Positions 43,569-57,221 are shown, counted from the stretch's first letter. The stretch is 64,000 nt of DNA from Gammaproteobacteria bacterium (GCA_026196615.1 JAPHSW010000049.1:1-64000); one strand, 5' to 3'. Notes: generated by a model not told the origin, from the letters alone. Translations and numbers: made by a program.

Positions 43569-44036
43569 TTATCGATGATATGGATGATTTTTAAGAATAC
43601 TATAAGCTCTGTATATTTGTTCACTGATTAACACTCTCACCAAAGGGTGAGGTAATGTCAGAGGTGACAAAGACCATTTAACATCTGCTCTAGCAACACA
43701 AGCTTCACTTAGTCCTTCAGGGCCGCCAATTAATAAGGCAATATCCTGACCTCCATGCAACCAGTTATCAAGTTGTTTTGAGAGAGCCTCCGTACTCCAG
43801 GATTTCCCATTTACTTCCAGAGCAACAACTAGACATCCTTTGGGAATAGCTTCAAGTAGCTTATCACCTTCAGTCTTTTTTATTCTTGCCAAATCAGCAT
43901 TTTTTCCCCGTTTTCCAGGTGTAATTTCAACCAACTTTAAATGACATTCACCTTTAAGGCGTTTGGCGTATTCATTGTATCCTTTACTGACCCAATCAGG
44001 CATTTTATTACCAACTGCCAGCAAGAATATATTCAT
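43569..44036 (-). CDS. rlmH: 23S rRNA pseudouridine1915 N3-methyltransferase
   Basis: LLAVGNKMPDWV; LLIGGPEGLS; LTLPHPLVRVLISEQIYRAYSILKNHPYHR. Confidence 0.97.
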   Translation of the reverse strand: MNIFLLAVGNKMPDWVSKGYNEYAKRLKGECHLKLVEITPGKRGKNADLARIKKTEGDKLLEAIPKGCLVVALEVNGKSWSTEALSKQLDNWLHGGQDIALLIGGPEGLSEACVARADVKWSLSPLTLPHPLVRVLISEQIYRAYSILKNHPYHR

Positions 44037-44140
44037 TTGACTTTTTATGCCTTTTTAAACATAAGTAATATAATAGTTAAAGCAATAACGACAATACAAT
44101 TTAAAAATATGAAGCTTACTTCACTTTAAGTAATAAACTT

Positions 44141-44500
44141 TTAGCCTTCAATACCTGACCCATCATCATATTCTGGATTATCGACATCCCACATCCGTTC
44201 TATACCATAATAGTCTCTGACTTGAGGCAACATCACATGCACCACCACATCACCCAAATCAACCAAAACCCAATCGCCTGTATTTAAACCTTCAACACCC
44301 AATGGTGCAACGCCGGCTTTTTTAGCTTCCAGTATCACATTATTTGCAATGGATTTAACCTGCCTATCGGAACGACCACTGGCAAAGACCAGAACATCAC
44401 TCACACTGCTTCGCCCCATGACATCCACCACATTTACATCAAATGCTTTTACATCTTCAACTGCATTGACTGCCAGTGATTTCAATTCATCTAAATTCAT
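44141..44500 (-). CDS. rsfS: Ribosome silencing factor
   Basis: VLVFASGRSDRQVKSIANNV; GDWVLVDLGDVVVHVMLPQVRDYYGIERMW. Confidence 0.96.
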   Translation of the reverse strand: MNLDELKSLAVNAVEDVKAFDVNVVDVMGRSSVSDVLVFASGRSDRQVKSIANNVILEAKKAGVAPLGVEGLNTGDWVLVDLGDVVVHVMLPQVRDYYGIERMWDVDNPEYDDGSGIEG

Positions 44501-44556
44501 TTAAGTTCAGTTACCTTTTTATTTCAACTCAATATTCGTTTTAATCAAGAAAGTGT

Positions 44557-45249
44557 TTATGTATAGAGATTATAGTATTTTATCAGATTAATAACGGCTT
44601 CAGGCATTAAAAAACGGACTGAATGCTTATTTTTTAATCGATTTCTAATATCAGTCGCAGATATAGACAACTGAGTGACGGGTTCTATTCTAATTTTCCC
44701 GCTCAATGAATGGTGAATAGATGCTCTGTCTGCCTTATGAGTTTGATAAAAATCCTGTATAACATCAGGCCATAACTGGATCTCATTAAAACCAACATGT
44801 TCATTAAAGCTTGAACCAGGCCTGTGGCTCACAACAATATGGGCATAATCCAATATTTCTTGCCAATGATACCAGCTATCAATACTGGCAAAAGCATCCA
44901 TTCCCATCAATAAACACAAAGGGGTATCAGGAAAGTCCAGGCGTAGACTTTTTAATGTATCAATCGTATAAGAAGCACCTTCACGTTTTATTTCTCTATC
45001 GTCTAGAACAAAATGTGCTTCATCTCTAATTGCCAACTCAACCATTTCCAGACGTTGTGCTACTGACGTCTGAGGATTTTCTTTATGAGGAGGCAGAAAA
45101 GCCGGAACAAATCGGACATGTTCCAGCCCCAAAACTTCACACAGCTCCAGATTTGGCCTCAAATGTCCGAAATGGATGGGATCAAAAGTGCCACCATAGA
45201 CCCCTATAGCTTGTTTATAAATCTGCTTATTGTCTGATATGGCCATCAC
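44557..45249 (-). CDS. nadD: Nicotinate-nucleotide adenylyltransferase
   Basis: [59 protein letters not shown]. Confidence 0.96.
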   Translation of the reverse strand: MMAISDNKQIYKQAIGVYGGTFDPIHFGHLRPNLELCEVLGLEHVRFVPAFLPPHKENPQTSVAQRLEMVELAIRDEAHFVLDDREIKREGASYTIDTLKSLRLDFPDTPLCLLMGMDAFASIDSWYHWQEILDYAHIVVSHRPGSSFNEHVGFNEIQLWPDVIQDFYQTHKADRASIHHSLSGKIRIEPVTQLSISATDIRNRLKNKHSVRFLMPEAVINLIKYYNLYT

Positions 45250-46498
45250 CTAAAACAATATATTTTTGTGATGTCAAACCTTCCAGACCTACAGGGCCTC
45301 GAACATGAATTTTGTCTGTGCTGATACCTATTTCTGCACCTAGCCCATATTCAAACCCATCAGCGAAGCGGGTTGAAGCATTGACCATAACTGAACTGGA
45401 ATCTACTTCAGCCAAAAATTGTCTTGCCCGACTAAAATCTTCAGTAATAATTGATTCCGTGTGCCCTGAACTGTGCTTAAAAATATGTTCGATGGCTTCA
45501 TCCATTCCATCAACAACACGAATGGATAAAATAGGAGATAAATATTCTGTATCCCAATCCTCCTCAGTCGCCGCAACAGTTTTAGTAATTGATAATACCG
45601 ATGCACTACGCTCACAACAACGTAACTCAACCCCTTCCTGTTCATATTTTTGTGCCAGTTCAGGGAGTATGTCGTCAACCACAGAGCGATCAATCAACAA
45701 GGTTTCCATTGCATTACAAACACCATAACGATGCGTTTTGGCATTATAGGCAATATCAATAGCTTTTTTTCTATCAGCTTTACCATCGATATACACATGA
45801 CAGATACCGTTCAAGTGTTTAATGACAGGCACGCGAGAATGACCACTGATACGTTCAATCAGTCCCTTGCCACCACGAGGGACAATAACATCAACATACT
45901 CCTGCATGGTAATTAATTCACCCACAGCTTCTCTATCCGTCGTTTCAATCACCTGAACCACGTCTGTTGGTAGACCAGCAATTTCAAGTCCCTGTTTAAT
46001 ACAAGCTGCTATCGCCTGGTTAGAATTCAATGCTTCCGAACCACCTCGTAAAATAGCCGCATTGCCTGATTTCATACAAAGTGCAGCTGCATCAGCTGTC
46101 ACATTTGGTCTTGATTCGTAAATAATACCAATCACACCTAAAGGCACCCGCATTTTACCAATCTGGAGCCCCGATGGCTGATAGTTCATATCGGATATTT
46201 CACCTACGGGATCAGGTAGAGCCGCAATTTGACGGAGTCCATCAGCCATACCTTGAATACGTTCCTCATTAAGAGCGAGGCGATCCAATAAGGCCTCATC
46301 CAGTCCTTTTTCTTTACCTGCTTGCAAATCCTTATCATTTTCTGCAATTAAAGTGCTCATGGATGATTCCAATAAACCTGCAATTGACAGCAGTGCTTTA
46401 TTCTTTGTATTACTATTTGCTTTAACCAATGCTCTGGAAGCCTGGCGTGCACGTTGACCCATTTGAGTCATGTATTGTTTTATATCCATAGTACCCAC
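45227..46498 (-). CDS. proA: Glutamate-5-semialdehyde dehydrogenase
   Basis: [60 protein letters not shown]. Confidence 0.97.
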   Translation of the reverse strand: MGTMDIKQYMTQMGQRARQASRALVKANSNTKNKALLSIAGLLESSMSTLIAENDKDLQAGKEKGLDEALLDRLALNEERIQGMADGLRQIAALPDPVGEISDMNYQPSGLQIGKMRVPLGVIGIIYESRPNVTADAAALCMKSGNAAILRGGSEALNSNQAIAACIKQGLEIAGLPTDVVQVIETTDREAVGELITMQEYVDVIVPRGGKGLIERISGHSRVPVIKHLNGICHVYIDGKADRKKAIDIAYNAKTHRYGVCNAMETLLIDRSVVDDILPELAQKYEQEGVELRCCERSASVLSITKTVAATEEDWDTEYLSPILSIRVVDGMDEAIEHIFKHSSGHTESIITEDFSRARQFLAEVDSSSVMVNASTRFADGFEYGLGAEIGISTDKIHVRGPVGLEGLTSQKYIVLGDGHIRQ

Positions 46499-46563
46499 AC
46501 TAAAATTATTTCATTGTTAATGGTTAATTTCTATTGCTTAATGCATTTAATATCTGTTGTCGC

Positions 46564-47628
46564 TTATAAATAACTTTTCCCAGCTACGCGAGCTAATATC
46601 AGCTGCATCATATCCCAGGGATCACCTTGTTCCATTCCCTTTGCCATTTTATCGGCCTGCAAAAGTTGTTTAAGTAAACTCTGCCATAATTGCGGTCGAG
46701 TTTTGCGTAATGTCTGCGTAATTAGAGCTTTACGTTTGGGGAAAATATAAACCCCTTTCATTGCTGTATCGACACTGGGTTGCTGCCCTTTACCTTCAGG
46801 ATAAAGAACTGCCGTCATTTTAGCCAGCATACGGACTTCCCTGGTGAACAATGACATGATTAAAATAATCGATAAGCCTTCACGTTGAAGACCATATAGC
46901 ATTCGCGATGCTCTTTTCAAGTCGCCAGATAAAGAACAGTCAAAGAGATCAAAAAGGTTAAATCGGGCACTATCAAAAACGGCTTCTGAAACTTGTTCAT
47001 AATCCAGAGTTATTATGTGAGCAGCAGTCTTTTTATCATCACCAGACAAAACCACTGGGTGCAAAAGGCTTAACTTTTCAATCTCTTGATCTGCAGCTAA
47101 TAAATTACCCTCAACTCTGTCATTAATTAACTGAATAGAATCTGCATCTAACTTCAAATCTTTAGATTGCAAGCGATATTGTAGCCACTGATTCAGCTGT
47201 TGACCTTCAATAGGCCACACAGAGATAATAGCAGCAACTTTATCAAGCGCTTTATACCACTTACTCTTTCGAGTTGCTGACTCCACTTTTCCCGCCACAA
47301 TGAGCAAAATAATATCAGGCGGTAGATTTTCACAATACTGAATTAAAGCATTTCCCTTGTCTGAGGGTTTGCCTGTGGGCATGTGAATCTCAATGAGTTT
47401 CTTACTGGCAAATAAAGACAGTTCATTGGCTGCGGTTATTAATAAGTTCCAGTCAAAACTAACATCTGCAGTATAAACTTCCCGCTCTTCATAGCCATAA
47501 TATTTTGCAGCCTTACGCAACATATCAACCGTTTCTCTATGTTGCAATGGTTCTTCACCACAAACCATATAAACGGGATGTTGTCTTGCTTTTAAATCAT
47601 TACGAAGTTGCTCCGGTCTTATTTGCAT
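46564..47628 (-). CDS. holA: DNA polymerase III delta subunit
   Basis: VYMVCGEEPLQHRETVDMLR; synteny lptE-holA; C-terminal QLLQADKMAKGMEQGDPWDMMQ. Confidence 0.94.
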   Translation of the reverse strand: MQIRPEQLRNDLKARQHPVYMVCGEEPLQHRETVDMLRKAAKYYGYEEREVYTADVSFDWNLLITAANELSLFASKKLIEIHMPTGKPSDKGNALIQYCENLPPDIILLIVAGKVESATRKSKWYKALDKVAAIISVWPIEGQQLNQWLQYRLQSKDLKLDADSIQLINDRVEGNLLAADQEIEKLSLLHPVVLSGDDKKTAAHIITLDYEQVSEAVFDSARFNLFDLFDCSLSGDLKRASRMLYGLQREGLSIILIMSLFTREVRMLAKMTAVLYPEGKGQQPSVDTAMKGVYIFPKRKALITQTLRKTRPQLWQSLLKQLLQADKMAKGMEQGDPWDMMQLILARVAGKSYL

Positions 47629-47719
47629 AAGAGCCCTCAGCTAAAAAATGACCTCTACTGCTTTGCCTACATCAAAAAAGCAAAGAGAAGACAGAGGATC
47701 ACTTTATATTAAATAAAAA

Positions 47720-48280
47720 TTATTTTGCGATAGCCTTCATACGACGTAAAACTTGAAAAATTGCAGGTTGCATCATTTCCTGACGAATAATATTCTCTTC
47801 GTTATCTTTGCCAAGCACATCATCTGGATCATTCTGAAAGTTTCGAATCACACTCACCGTTTGTTGTTCAGCAAGCTGCACACCTTTATTATCCTGAACA
47901 ACAAATGAGATATTCAATTGCAATTCATATTCTCGAATCGCTTTACCTGCAACATTAAGTGCTTTACGCTGCGTGCCACTCGATAAAACAGTAACTACCG
48001 ATGTTGAAGCCTCAGGAGAAGAAACAATTTGACTCCCAACATTTTTAAGAGCATCAGATAATGCCTTGCCGACATTAGCATTTCCCTTAGAGACAACATG
48101 AACCCTTTCATATAATTCAGGTAAAACAATATCACCACGCAAATGAAAACCGCAACCTGCAAGCATGAGCGCCATTAGAAAAACTAGGCTAACTCTCTGT
48201 TGTTCATTCAATGTCCCTCTAAAAGATTCACTAAATAGAGCACTTAGCTGAAGCTTAATCGTATTTATTTGTTTCATCAC
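47720..48280 (-). CDS. lptE: LPS assembly lipoprotein LptE
   Basis: MLAGCGFHLRGDIVLPELYERVHV; leuS-lptE-holA order. Confidence 0.94.
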   Translation of the reverse strand: MMKQINTIKLQLSALFSESFRGTLNEQQRVSLVFLMALMLAGCGFHLRGDIVLPELYERVHVVSKGNANVGKALSDALKNVGSQIVSSPEASTSVVTVLSSGTQRKALNVAGKAIREYELQLNISFVVQDNKGVQLAEQQTVSVIRNFQNDPDDVLGKDNEENIIRQEMMQPAIFQVLRRMKAIAK

Positions 48281-48285
48281 ATTTC

Positions 48286-50772
<2,487 letters not shown>

Positions 50773-50882
50773 CTAAACTTTTTTGCATAAGCGCAGAATT
50801 GTAACATTAATTTTTGTCCAAGTAATTCCATTTTCAGCTATACTTAAGGCATAAGCATTTAAAACAAAAGGCAGATGATAAC

Positions 50883-51434
50883 TTGATTTCAAAGGATAAG
50901 CATATGAGCCAGGAAAACAACCATAAAAACAGCTTTGAAGACGCTACCGATAAGTTAGTCCATGGTTACAACACAATGTTGGACAAGCTCTCAGACTGGA
51001 CTGAAAAAGCTGATGAAAAAGCAGGTCCTATGATCATTAATGGTGTAAAAGACACTGAAGAGTTTTTATCTGAACTGCAGGAGTGGAGTAAAGAAGAAAT
51101 AGACCTCATTTCCCGTTATGTTAAACGTGATTTACACGATGCAGCAAGAAAAATGGAAAGCCACAATAAAAGCTTTAAAGAATGGCTGGAATTTGACATG
51201 CACCGGGTTGAAGAAAAACTATTGTCTGTCTTTTCCAATATGGCAGATAAAACCCGAGAAGAATTAGAGCACTTGAAAGAAGCAGGCAATGAGTGGCATA
51301 CAGGTGAAGTCACCAGTATTGGTACTCTAGTCTGTACAAATTGCGGAAAAGAATTACATTTTCATAAACCTGGACGCATTCCACCCTGTTCATCCTGTAA
51401 TCATACACAATTTAAACGAGTGGGTGATGATTAG
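50883..51434 (+). CDS. ybeL: Zinc-ribbon protein, YbeL/DUF1451 family
   Basis: C-terminal GEVTSIGTLVCTNCGKELHFHKPGRIPPCSSCNHTQFKR; divergent from leuS. Confidence 0.88.
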   Translation: MISKDKHMSQENNHKNSFEDATDKLVHGYNTMLDKLSDWTEKADEKAGPMIINGVKDTEEFLSELQEWSKEEIDLISRYVKRDLHDAARKMESHNKSFKEWLEFDMHRVEEKLLSVFSNMADKTREELEHLKEAGNEWHTGEVTSIGTLVCTNCGKELHFHKPGRIPPCSSCNHTQFKRVGDD

Positions 51435-51578
51435 AGTTTGGCTCAATCTCAAATAAGCAAATTTTAAAAGCGTTAATTGGGCATGCTGGTCAATAAAAAT
51501 AGCATAGCATTCCCAAGTAGCGCATAGTGAAAAGCTATTTACTCTATGTAAACAGCACTTCACTTCAACCTTAAAACT

Positions 51579-53336
51579 TTATTTCTTTGTATAAATCACA
51601 CCACTCACAGTCGAATCTGAACTTCTAATATTAAAAGGCCCAGCAGCTCCTTCAGCATTAGCACCGACTAAGACAGTTTGTAAATTTCCACCAAGTAGAG
51701 CACTATTACTACATCCAGTACACGTTCCACCCAACTGGATATCGGCCTTTCCCGCACCGGAAAATGTTGAACTACCCGATGCATTTAACACCTTGCCATT
51801 AATACCAACATTGATAAAAGCATTTATATTTGAACTACCAAAATCAAACACCATTTTAGTGCCTGGTAAAATACTTCCAACATTACCTGTATTGCTAGTC
51901 GGTTTTGTACCTCCAACATAATTAAATGTGAAAACACCCGTCATAGGAACTGAAGCCAAAGGGGTCACATTACCAACATTAACATAGTGCATATTAGTAT
52001 TTGTCTTGGTCAAAACTCCATTTTCTTCCACATTAATTTCTCCAGACCATCGTCCCCAATTAATACCTAAAGCATCACCTCCATCATCCAGTAAAAAAGC
52101 ATTTTCAGCTTTAACTGAGCATATAGGAAGACAATTTTGAGTACTATCTTCTAACTTTATAATGACATTTGCAGGTCCAGAGGCAAATTCACCACGAGTC
52201 ACTATTCCATTATTTCCAGCATCAACAAATTCTGCAACACCATCAAGAGTACCTTGAAAATTAACAAAACTAAGAGCAACTCCACCCGCAGTCCCAACAG
52301 GTGCATTATGAATATTGATCAGACTACTCGTATGAAATCCAGAAAGAGCATTTACTACAGTATTCACAATGGTTGTCGTGTTTGCATCAGCTTGTGTCAC
52401 AGGTACTTCATTTACACCGCCGGTAGTATCGCCACCAATATTTGGTGGAACATTAAGCAACAGACCGCCCATTGCTTGACCATCTGCTGTACTAGAAGAG
52501 TTTTGTTTATTAGGAGGAGGATTACCAGCAGTTGAAGATTGTTTTGTATTGGGAGAGCCATTTGTCTGACCTGAAGAATCACCCGTTGTGTCTCCTTCTT
52601 CATCTTTTGCTTTCTCGTTCGAAGCATTCCTGTCTTTTTGAGGTTTATTTTTTCCCGAATTTAAAATGCCGCCTGTTTGAAGTGGTTCAGGCACATGTAA
52701 CAACATTTGAGGCGCTTGATTTGAACTCTGTACATAAAAATAATCATCCTTTCTTATATTTGCTGTACCTGAACCATTCTTTGTAGAAATACTACCCTGA
52801 TAAACACCACCGTAAAGTCCTTGCTTAACTCGATCACTGAATTTCTGTGCGCAATTACTTTGACAATAATTTAAAACATAATGTGTACCGCGAATACCAA
52901 TGGTCGCAACAGGTGTTTTCATTTGATAATTTTTCTTATTTTTCTTCCCAATTTTTCCCGTGATCGTTCTTAATTTTCCTTCAAGCAATTCAAAAAGCAC
53001 TTGGTCATTCTTATTATCATTAAATGCATATTCAGATATAGTTAATTGTGATTCATCTTCCAGTACCATTAAAGCACCATCAGTAAAACGTAATTGTATG
53101 CCGGCATCTTTACCTGTAGAAATAATGTCATCTTTAAACACTTTTGAACGTCTTTTCAATTTTCGTTGTTTATTTTCACTTTGTGCATAAACATCACCTT
53201 TTACAGAAATCACTTTTGCAATACTCTGTTTTGCTTGAACATTTGTCACAATAAGAAGTGATAGCACAAGAAATAAGGTGAGATACCTATATCCAAATGA
53301 CAATTGTGAAGTTATAGAAATAAATTTAAAATTCAT
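51579..53336 (-). CDS. FecR-domain secreted protein with low-complexity linker and TbpB-like C-terminal barrel
   Basis: Signal peptide ...LFLVLSLLIVTNVQA; FecR domain GKDAGIQLRFTDGALMVLEDESQLTISEYAF...KTPVATIGIRGTHYVL; C-terminal VLVGANAEGAAGPFNIRSSDSTVSGVIYTKK. ATG at 53336 overlaps the upstream stop. Confidence 0.8.
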   Translation of the reverse strand: MNFKFISITSQLSFGYRYLTLFLVLSLLIVTNVQAKQSIAKVISVKGDVYAQSENKQRKLKRRSKVFKDDIISTGKDAGIQLRFTDGALMVLEDESQLTISEYAFNDNKNDQVLFELLEGKLRTITGKIGKKNKKNYQMKTPVATIGIRGTHYVLNYCQSNCAQKFSDRVKQGLYGGVYQGSISTKNGSGTANIRKDDYFYVQSSNQAPQMLLHVPEPLQTGGILNSGKNKPQKDRNASNEKAKDEEGDTTGDSSGQTNGSPNTKQSSTAGNPPPNKQNSSSTADGQAMGGLLLNVPPNIGGDTTGGVNEVPVTQADANTTTIVNTVVNALSGFHTSSLINIHNAPVGTAGGVALSFVNFQGTLDGVAEFVDAGNNGIVTRGEFASGPANVIIKLEDSTQNCLPICSVKAENAFLLDDGGDALGINWGRWSGEINVEENGVLTKTNTNMHYVNVGNVTPLASVPMTGVFTFNYVGGTKPTSNTGNVGSILPGTKMVFDFGSSNINAFINVGINGKVLNASGSSTFSGAGKADIQLGGTCTGCSNSALLGGNLQTVLVGANAEGAAGPFNIRSSDSTVSGVIYTKK

Positions 53337-54690
53337 ATCGAATACCGACCTGACCATAAGTTTTTCTGTATTTGTACAAAGCAAGTGATGAGTAATTATC
53401 AATATGTGAGATCTTGCCTAAAACCTTCCATTTTTCTTTTAAATCCCAAATCATATCTACACTTAAAACTGACATGTAATCTCTACGAAAGGATGAAAAC
53501 CAGGGGTGCTCTCCCTGATATTCACTATCTTGGTAATAAAAGCTACCTCCCAGAGTGATATCATCACCTACTGACATTTGGGTTCCAATATTAACCCCTG
53601 TTATAGTTCGTTGTGTAATCGCCTTTGCGATACTATCATTTTCATCTGCATCCGTATGTCCAAAATAAACTTGAAAATATCCAATAGATTGAAACTTGTT
53701 GTCAAATTGATGCATAGCTCCTACTCGATAAATAAACTCCAGAGCATCTAATAAAGCATTATCTTTATAATCATACTTCATTAGACTTAAATTTCCTGTC
53801 AATAGTGTTCTATTGGATACAGAGTATTTATACTCGCCAAGAAGACCATCCATTTTCCGATAACTCTCATTGTCTAAATTATAGTCTTGATGATAATAAG
53901 AGACATTAAAATGTGTCTTGTCGTATTCAAAGTTTGCACCTATGTTCAAATTAAAGCCATGGTTATCCATTTCATCAACAGTATCGTTGGTACGATTAAA
54001 ATAGTCTGCATCAATAAAAAGTGTTTTTTTGCGATTTAAAGGATGGGTATAACTTCCACCAATTTTTGTTTCACTGTAGAAATCACTCTCTCCAAAAAGT
54101 GCTGCACTCAAGCTTCCTGAAGTACCTAAACTAATATCATCCCCTGGCAGAGCATTAACATTATCATCATAGCCAAAACTTTGTTCTATAAATCCATTTA
54201 ATTGCGGTTGATATTTTTTCCCCCGTTCTTCAATTACTTTTAGATACAGAGCTACCTTATCCACAACATCCTGTGGTGGGTTGTAGGTCAATACTTCATT
54301 AAACATAGCTTTAGATTTATTATTGTCACCAAGTAAAAAATAGCCCCTGGCTAATTCCACACGCACTAAATGCTGATTAAAATATTGGCTTTCTTCACCA
54401 CTGAACAAAACCCTTTCCAGAGCAAAAACACCTTCACTAATGCTGTCATTATCTATTGCACTTACACCAAAAAAATAATCAAAATCAGCCTCACCTTCTA
54501 ATTCATCACGAAATTGTAACGCCTTAGAATACAACGCTTTGCTTTGACCTGTCTGATAAAGTTCTGAAAATTTATTATAGATATTTTTAGTATTCAATGG
54601 AGCAGAAAAAACAGATATTGAATAAAAGCTAACTGATAAAATCATGATGGCGCGAATAAAACACATCCAGCATTTCCCGGAGTGGCACAT
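53326..54690 (-). CDS. TPR plus C-terminal outer-membrane beta-barrel, Slam/DUF560-like
   Basis: Periplasmic TPR-like half (RVELARGYFLLGDNNKSKAMFNEVLTYNPP), then alternating beta strands ending TYGQVGIRYEF. Confidence 0.7.
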   Translation of the reverse strand: MCHSGKCWMCFIRAIMILSVSFYSISVFSAPLNTKNIYNKFSELYQTGQSKALYSKALQFRDELEGEADFDYFFGVSAIDNDSISEGVFALERVLFSGEESQYFNQHLVRVELARGYFLLGDNNKSKAMFNEVLTYNPPQDVVDKVALYLKVIEERGKKYQPQLNGFIEQSFGYDDNVNALPGDDISLGTSGSLSAALFGESDFYSETKIGGSYTHPLNRKKTLFIDADYFNRTNDTVDEMDNHGFNLNIGANFEYDKTHFNVSYYHQDYNLDNESYRKMDGLLGEYKYSVSNRTLLTGNLSLMKYDYKDNALLDALEFIYRVGAMHQFDNKFQSIGYFQVYFGHTDADENDSIAKAITQRTITGVNIGTQMSVGDDITLGGSFYYQDSEYQGEHPWFSSFRRDYMSVLSVDMIWDLKEKWKVLGKISHIDNYSSLALYKYRKTYGQVGIRYEF

Positions 54691-54929
54691 AAAAATTGTA
54701 TCCTTGATGAAAAAAATGATGCTTAATATATTAAGAATATTATAAACACAAATTATAGAATAACCATAGAATCAGTTGATGAACTATAAATTACTTGAAT
54801 TATCAGGCAGTTTCTGAATTTTAGAACAGCTACCTCAAAGTCAAGGTTCACAATAAGTAAAAATGATTTTATAGTCTTAAATCTTCAGTGACGAAAGAGA
54901 GAAATATAATAGGAAATTGTGATGTCACT

Positions 54930-55415
54930 TTAGAAGAACTCCAAATCACCTGAATCTTCTTCAGCAATCGGTTCAATCTTATCGATATAGGTTGTATCAA
55001 TAATCATAATTAATGAGCGATCTTCTCCCTTTGCTACCATGGGTAAAAGAAGGTTCATATTCATTTGGGTATTTTTTAATTCATGTTTCACCATACTTTC
55101 TTGTAGAATCGTTCTAAAACCAATAATTTCGTCAACCAATATGACTAAATATTCCCCCATACTGGTATGAAATACAATCATCCTTTTATTATCATTTTCA
55201 GAAATTGCATAGTTATTCATTGCAAGCCTTTTTCTAAAATCAATGACACAAACCATTTTATCATTAATCATTGCAATACCTGCGTACATTGCACCTTGTT
55301 TGGCAAGCGGACGAATTTTAGGTATCTCATTATAAACATTGAAGATATCTTTTGCATAGAGGCCAAACTTAACTCTGCCCGAGCGAATAATCAGGTATTC
55401 ATTCTCTTCATTCAT
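54930..55415 (-). CDS. CheW-like domain protein with C-terminal SGDLEFF tail
   Basis: YLIIRSGRVKFGLYAKDIFNVYNEIPKIRPL...GIAMINDKMVCVIDFRKRL...YLVILVDEIIGF; ends EEDSGDLEFF. Confidence 0.8.
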   Translation of the reverse strand: MNEENEYLIIRSGRVKFGLYAKDIFNVYNEIPKIRPLAKQGAMYAGIAMINDKMVCVIDFRKRLAMNNYAISENDNKRMIVFHTSMGEYLVILVDEIIGFRTILQESMVKHELKNTQMNMNLLLPMVAKGEDRSLIMIIDTTYIDKIEPIAEEDSGDLEFF

Positions 55416-55467
55416 CGCAGATAGTCCCCCCTCTCAACAACAAAAAAGAAATAAACATTTAATACAA

Positions 55468-55496
55468 CTAATAGTTAATGTCCACAAAATTGTCAA
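55468..55496 (-). promoter_or_regulatory. Sigma-70 promoter for the CheW-like gene
   Basis: Minus strand TTGACA-N17-TATTAG. Confidence 0.65.
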
Positions 55497-55672
55497 GAGT
55501 ATTCACTCACCATTATCCTAAAGGAATTCCAACTCCTACCGATAAGAATAAAAGAGGAATTTATTATAGATTATTATTAAGCGACTATAGTTAATAATAA
55601 ACAGTCACATCACTTATAATAAAAAACAGCTGATTAGCATTTTATTAAACACTTATAGCAATCGAGGTAAAC

Positions 55673-56431
55673 GTGTCTATTCTTGTCATTTTTCTTCTTC
55701 TAGCCTGGGGCATAACGGCACTGCTCTCAGTTTTTTTCTTCCGACGCCAAAAGAAGCGTTTTGAACTATCAGGTATTGAAAATATAAGAACTCTTGAAAG
55801 CAAGAAAGATTGGTTGAACCCTGAAAAACTGGCTGAAATTGAACAGCTCAGACAGCAAGAAAAAGAACAGTTTGAACATTCTAAAGCGCAGCAGCAGCAA
55901 GAATTCAAAACTCAAAAAGAAATTTTGGAAAATAAAATTAATCAGCTAAGTCAGCAGTTAAATCAACAGTCAGATACATCACAACAACAATTTAACATAA
56001 CCAAAGAGAGCATTCTCAATCATGTAAAAGCTCTGGAAGAAGAATCCACTGAATTACTTAAGTACGCAGAAACATTTGATCGATGGCATCATGAACTTGC
56101 CAAATTAATGGATCATAATAGTATTATGCATAAAAAGAATGATGAATTTTTTTCTATTGTTAAACAAGTTATTATCCTCTCATTAAATGCCGCAATCGAA
56201 GCAGCCCGCGCAGGAGAACAAGGCCGTGGTTTTGCTGTTGTAGCAGATGAAGTGCGAACTCTAGCCACACGTTCTGAAAACCTCAGTGCTGATTATAGAG
56301 AAAATCTCAATAAAAATGATTTACTAACAACATCAACATTTCAAGATATTCAAGCTGGTGGCAGAATGATTGAAACCAGTATAAAAAACATTATCAATAC
56401 CAATAAAAATATTAAAGATGCCTATCATTAA
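55673..56431 (+). CDS. Minimal membrane-anchored chemoreceptor-like (MCP signalling tip) protein
   Basis: One N-terminal TM, Gln-rich coiled coil, then [38 protein letters not shown]. No sensor or HAMP domain; GTG start. Confidence 0.85.
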   Translation: MSILVIFLLLAWGITALLSVFFFRRQKKRFELSGIENIRTLESKKDWLNPEKLAEIEQLRQQEKEQFEHSKAQQQQEFKTQKEILENKINQLSQQLNQQSDTSQQQFNITKESILNHVKALEEESTELLKYAETFDRWHHELAKLMDHNSIMHKKNDEFFSIVKQVIILSLNAAIEAARAGEQGRGFAVVADEVRTLATRSENLSADYRENLNKNDLLTTSTFQDIQAGGRMIETSIKNIINTNKNIKDAYH

Positions 56432-56485
56432 AAAATAAGCATGTATTAATTTATTATTAAACTTTCTTACAAAAAAAGTGCCTCT

Positions 56486-57046
56486 ATGTTTAGTGATGAC
56501 AGTCAAAATAACCTATTAAAAATAATTGAAAGCTCAATACGCGATAATTTAAAGGCCGATAGTCTGGTCTTTGGCAATTGTGATGATAAGGAGATTTCAG
56601 AAAAAGAAAACATTATTGTCTTGACTCTTTCATCACATACATTTCGACTTATTTTATTTTGGCATTTTAACTTTGATTCACCCACCAATGATTACATAAG
56701 AAGTCAGTTAAACAAGGATGAAAAGCAACTATCTGATAAAGAGATTGAAAAACAAAATATGGACTTTATTTCTGAATTATCTAACGCTTATTGTGGGCAA
56801 CTAAAGCGGGTACTAGGTCATCAGTTTCTCCATTTGGGCATGTCAACTCCCAACCCACTCAACAAAGATAATTTTATTTTTATTGATGAGCTTGAATGTA
56901 ACTTTAAAAATACCCGTAGGATAAGAATCAACTCAAATGTTAATTTTTATCTAAGTTATTGTTTATGCTTTCAAGATAACACAGACTTCATCATCAACCC
57001 GCCCAAAGAAGATGAAAGTGAATCTGGTGAATTAGAATTTTTTTAA
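56486..57046 (+). CDS. CheX-like (CheC/CheX/FliY phosphatase family-like) protein with SGELEFF tail
   Basis: FISELSNAYCGQLKRVLG...STPNPL with ExxN motif; ends ESESGELEFF. Confidence 0.55.
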   Translation: MFSDDSQNNLLKIIESSIRDNLKADSLVFGNCDDKEISEKENIIVLTLSSHTFRLILFWHFNFDSPTNDYIRSQLNKDEKQLSDKEIEKQNMDFISELSNAYCGQLKRVLGHQFLHLGMSTPNPLNKDNFIFIDELECNFKNTRRIRINSNVNFYLSYCLCFQDNTDFIINPPKEDESESGELEFF

Positions 57047-57221
57047 CCACTTTATTTGACTATAAAATTTAGCAAAAACTCTTTTTTAGTTAATTTCTTG
57101 AAATAAATAAATTTCCCTACTATCGTATAAATAGCTTCTCATAGATAAAAATAAAACTGAAGCATATAAAATTTCTTTTTTTGAAATTAATCATAGACAT
57201 TGAATAATTAACAGGTTTTTT

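Noticed and set aside
55518-55540. Minus-strand string GAG TTG GAA TTC CTT TAG (ELEFL*) in the intergenic, resembling the cluster's ELEFF tail
   Set aside because: No open frame upstream (immediate stop) and only five residues; could be a decayed gene end but coincidence cannot be excluded.
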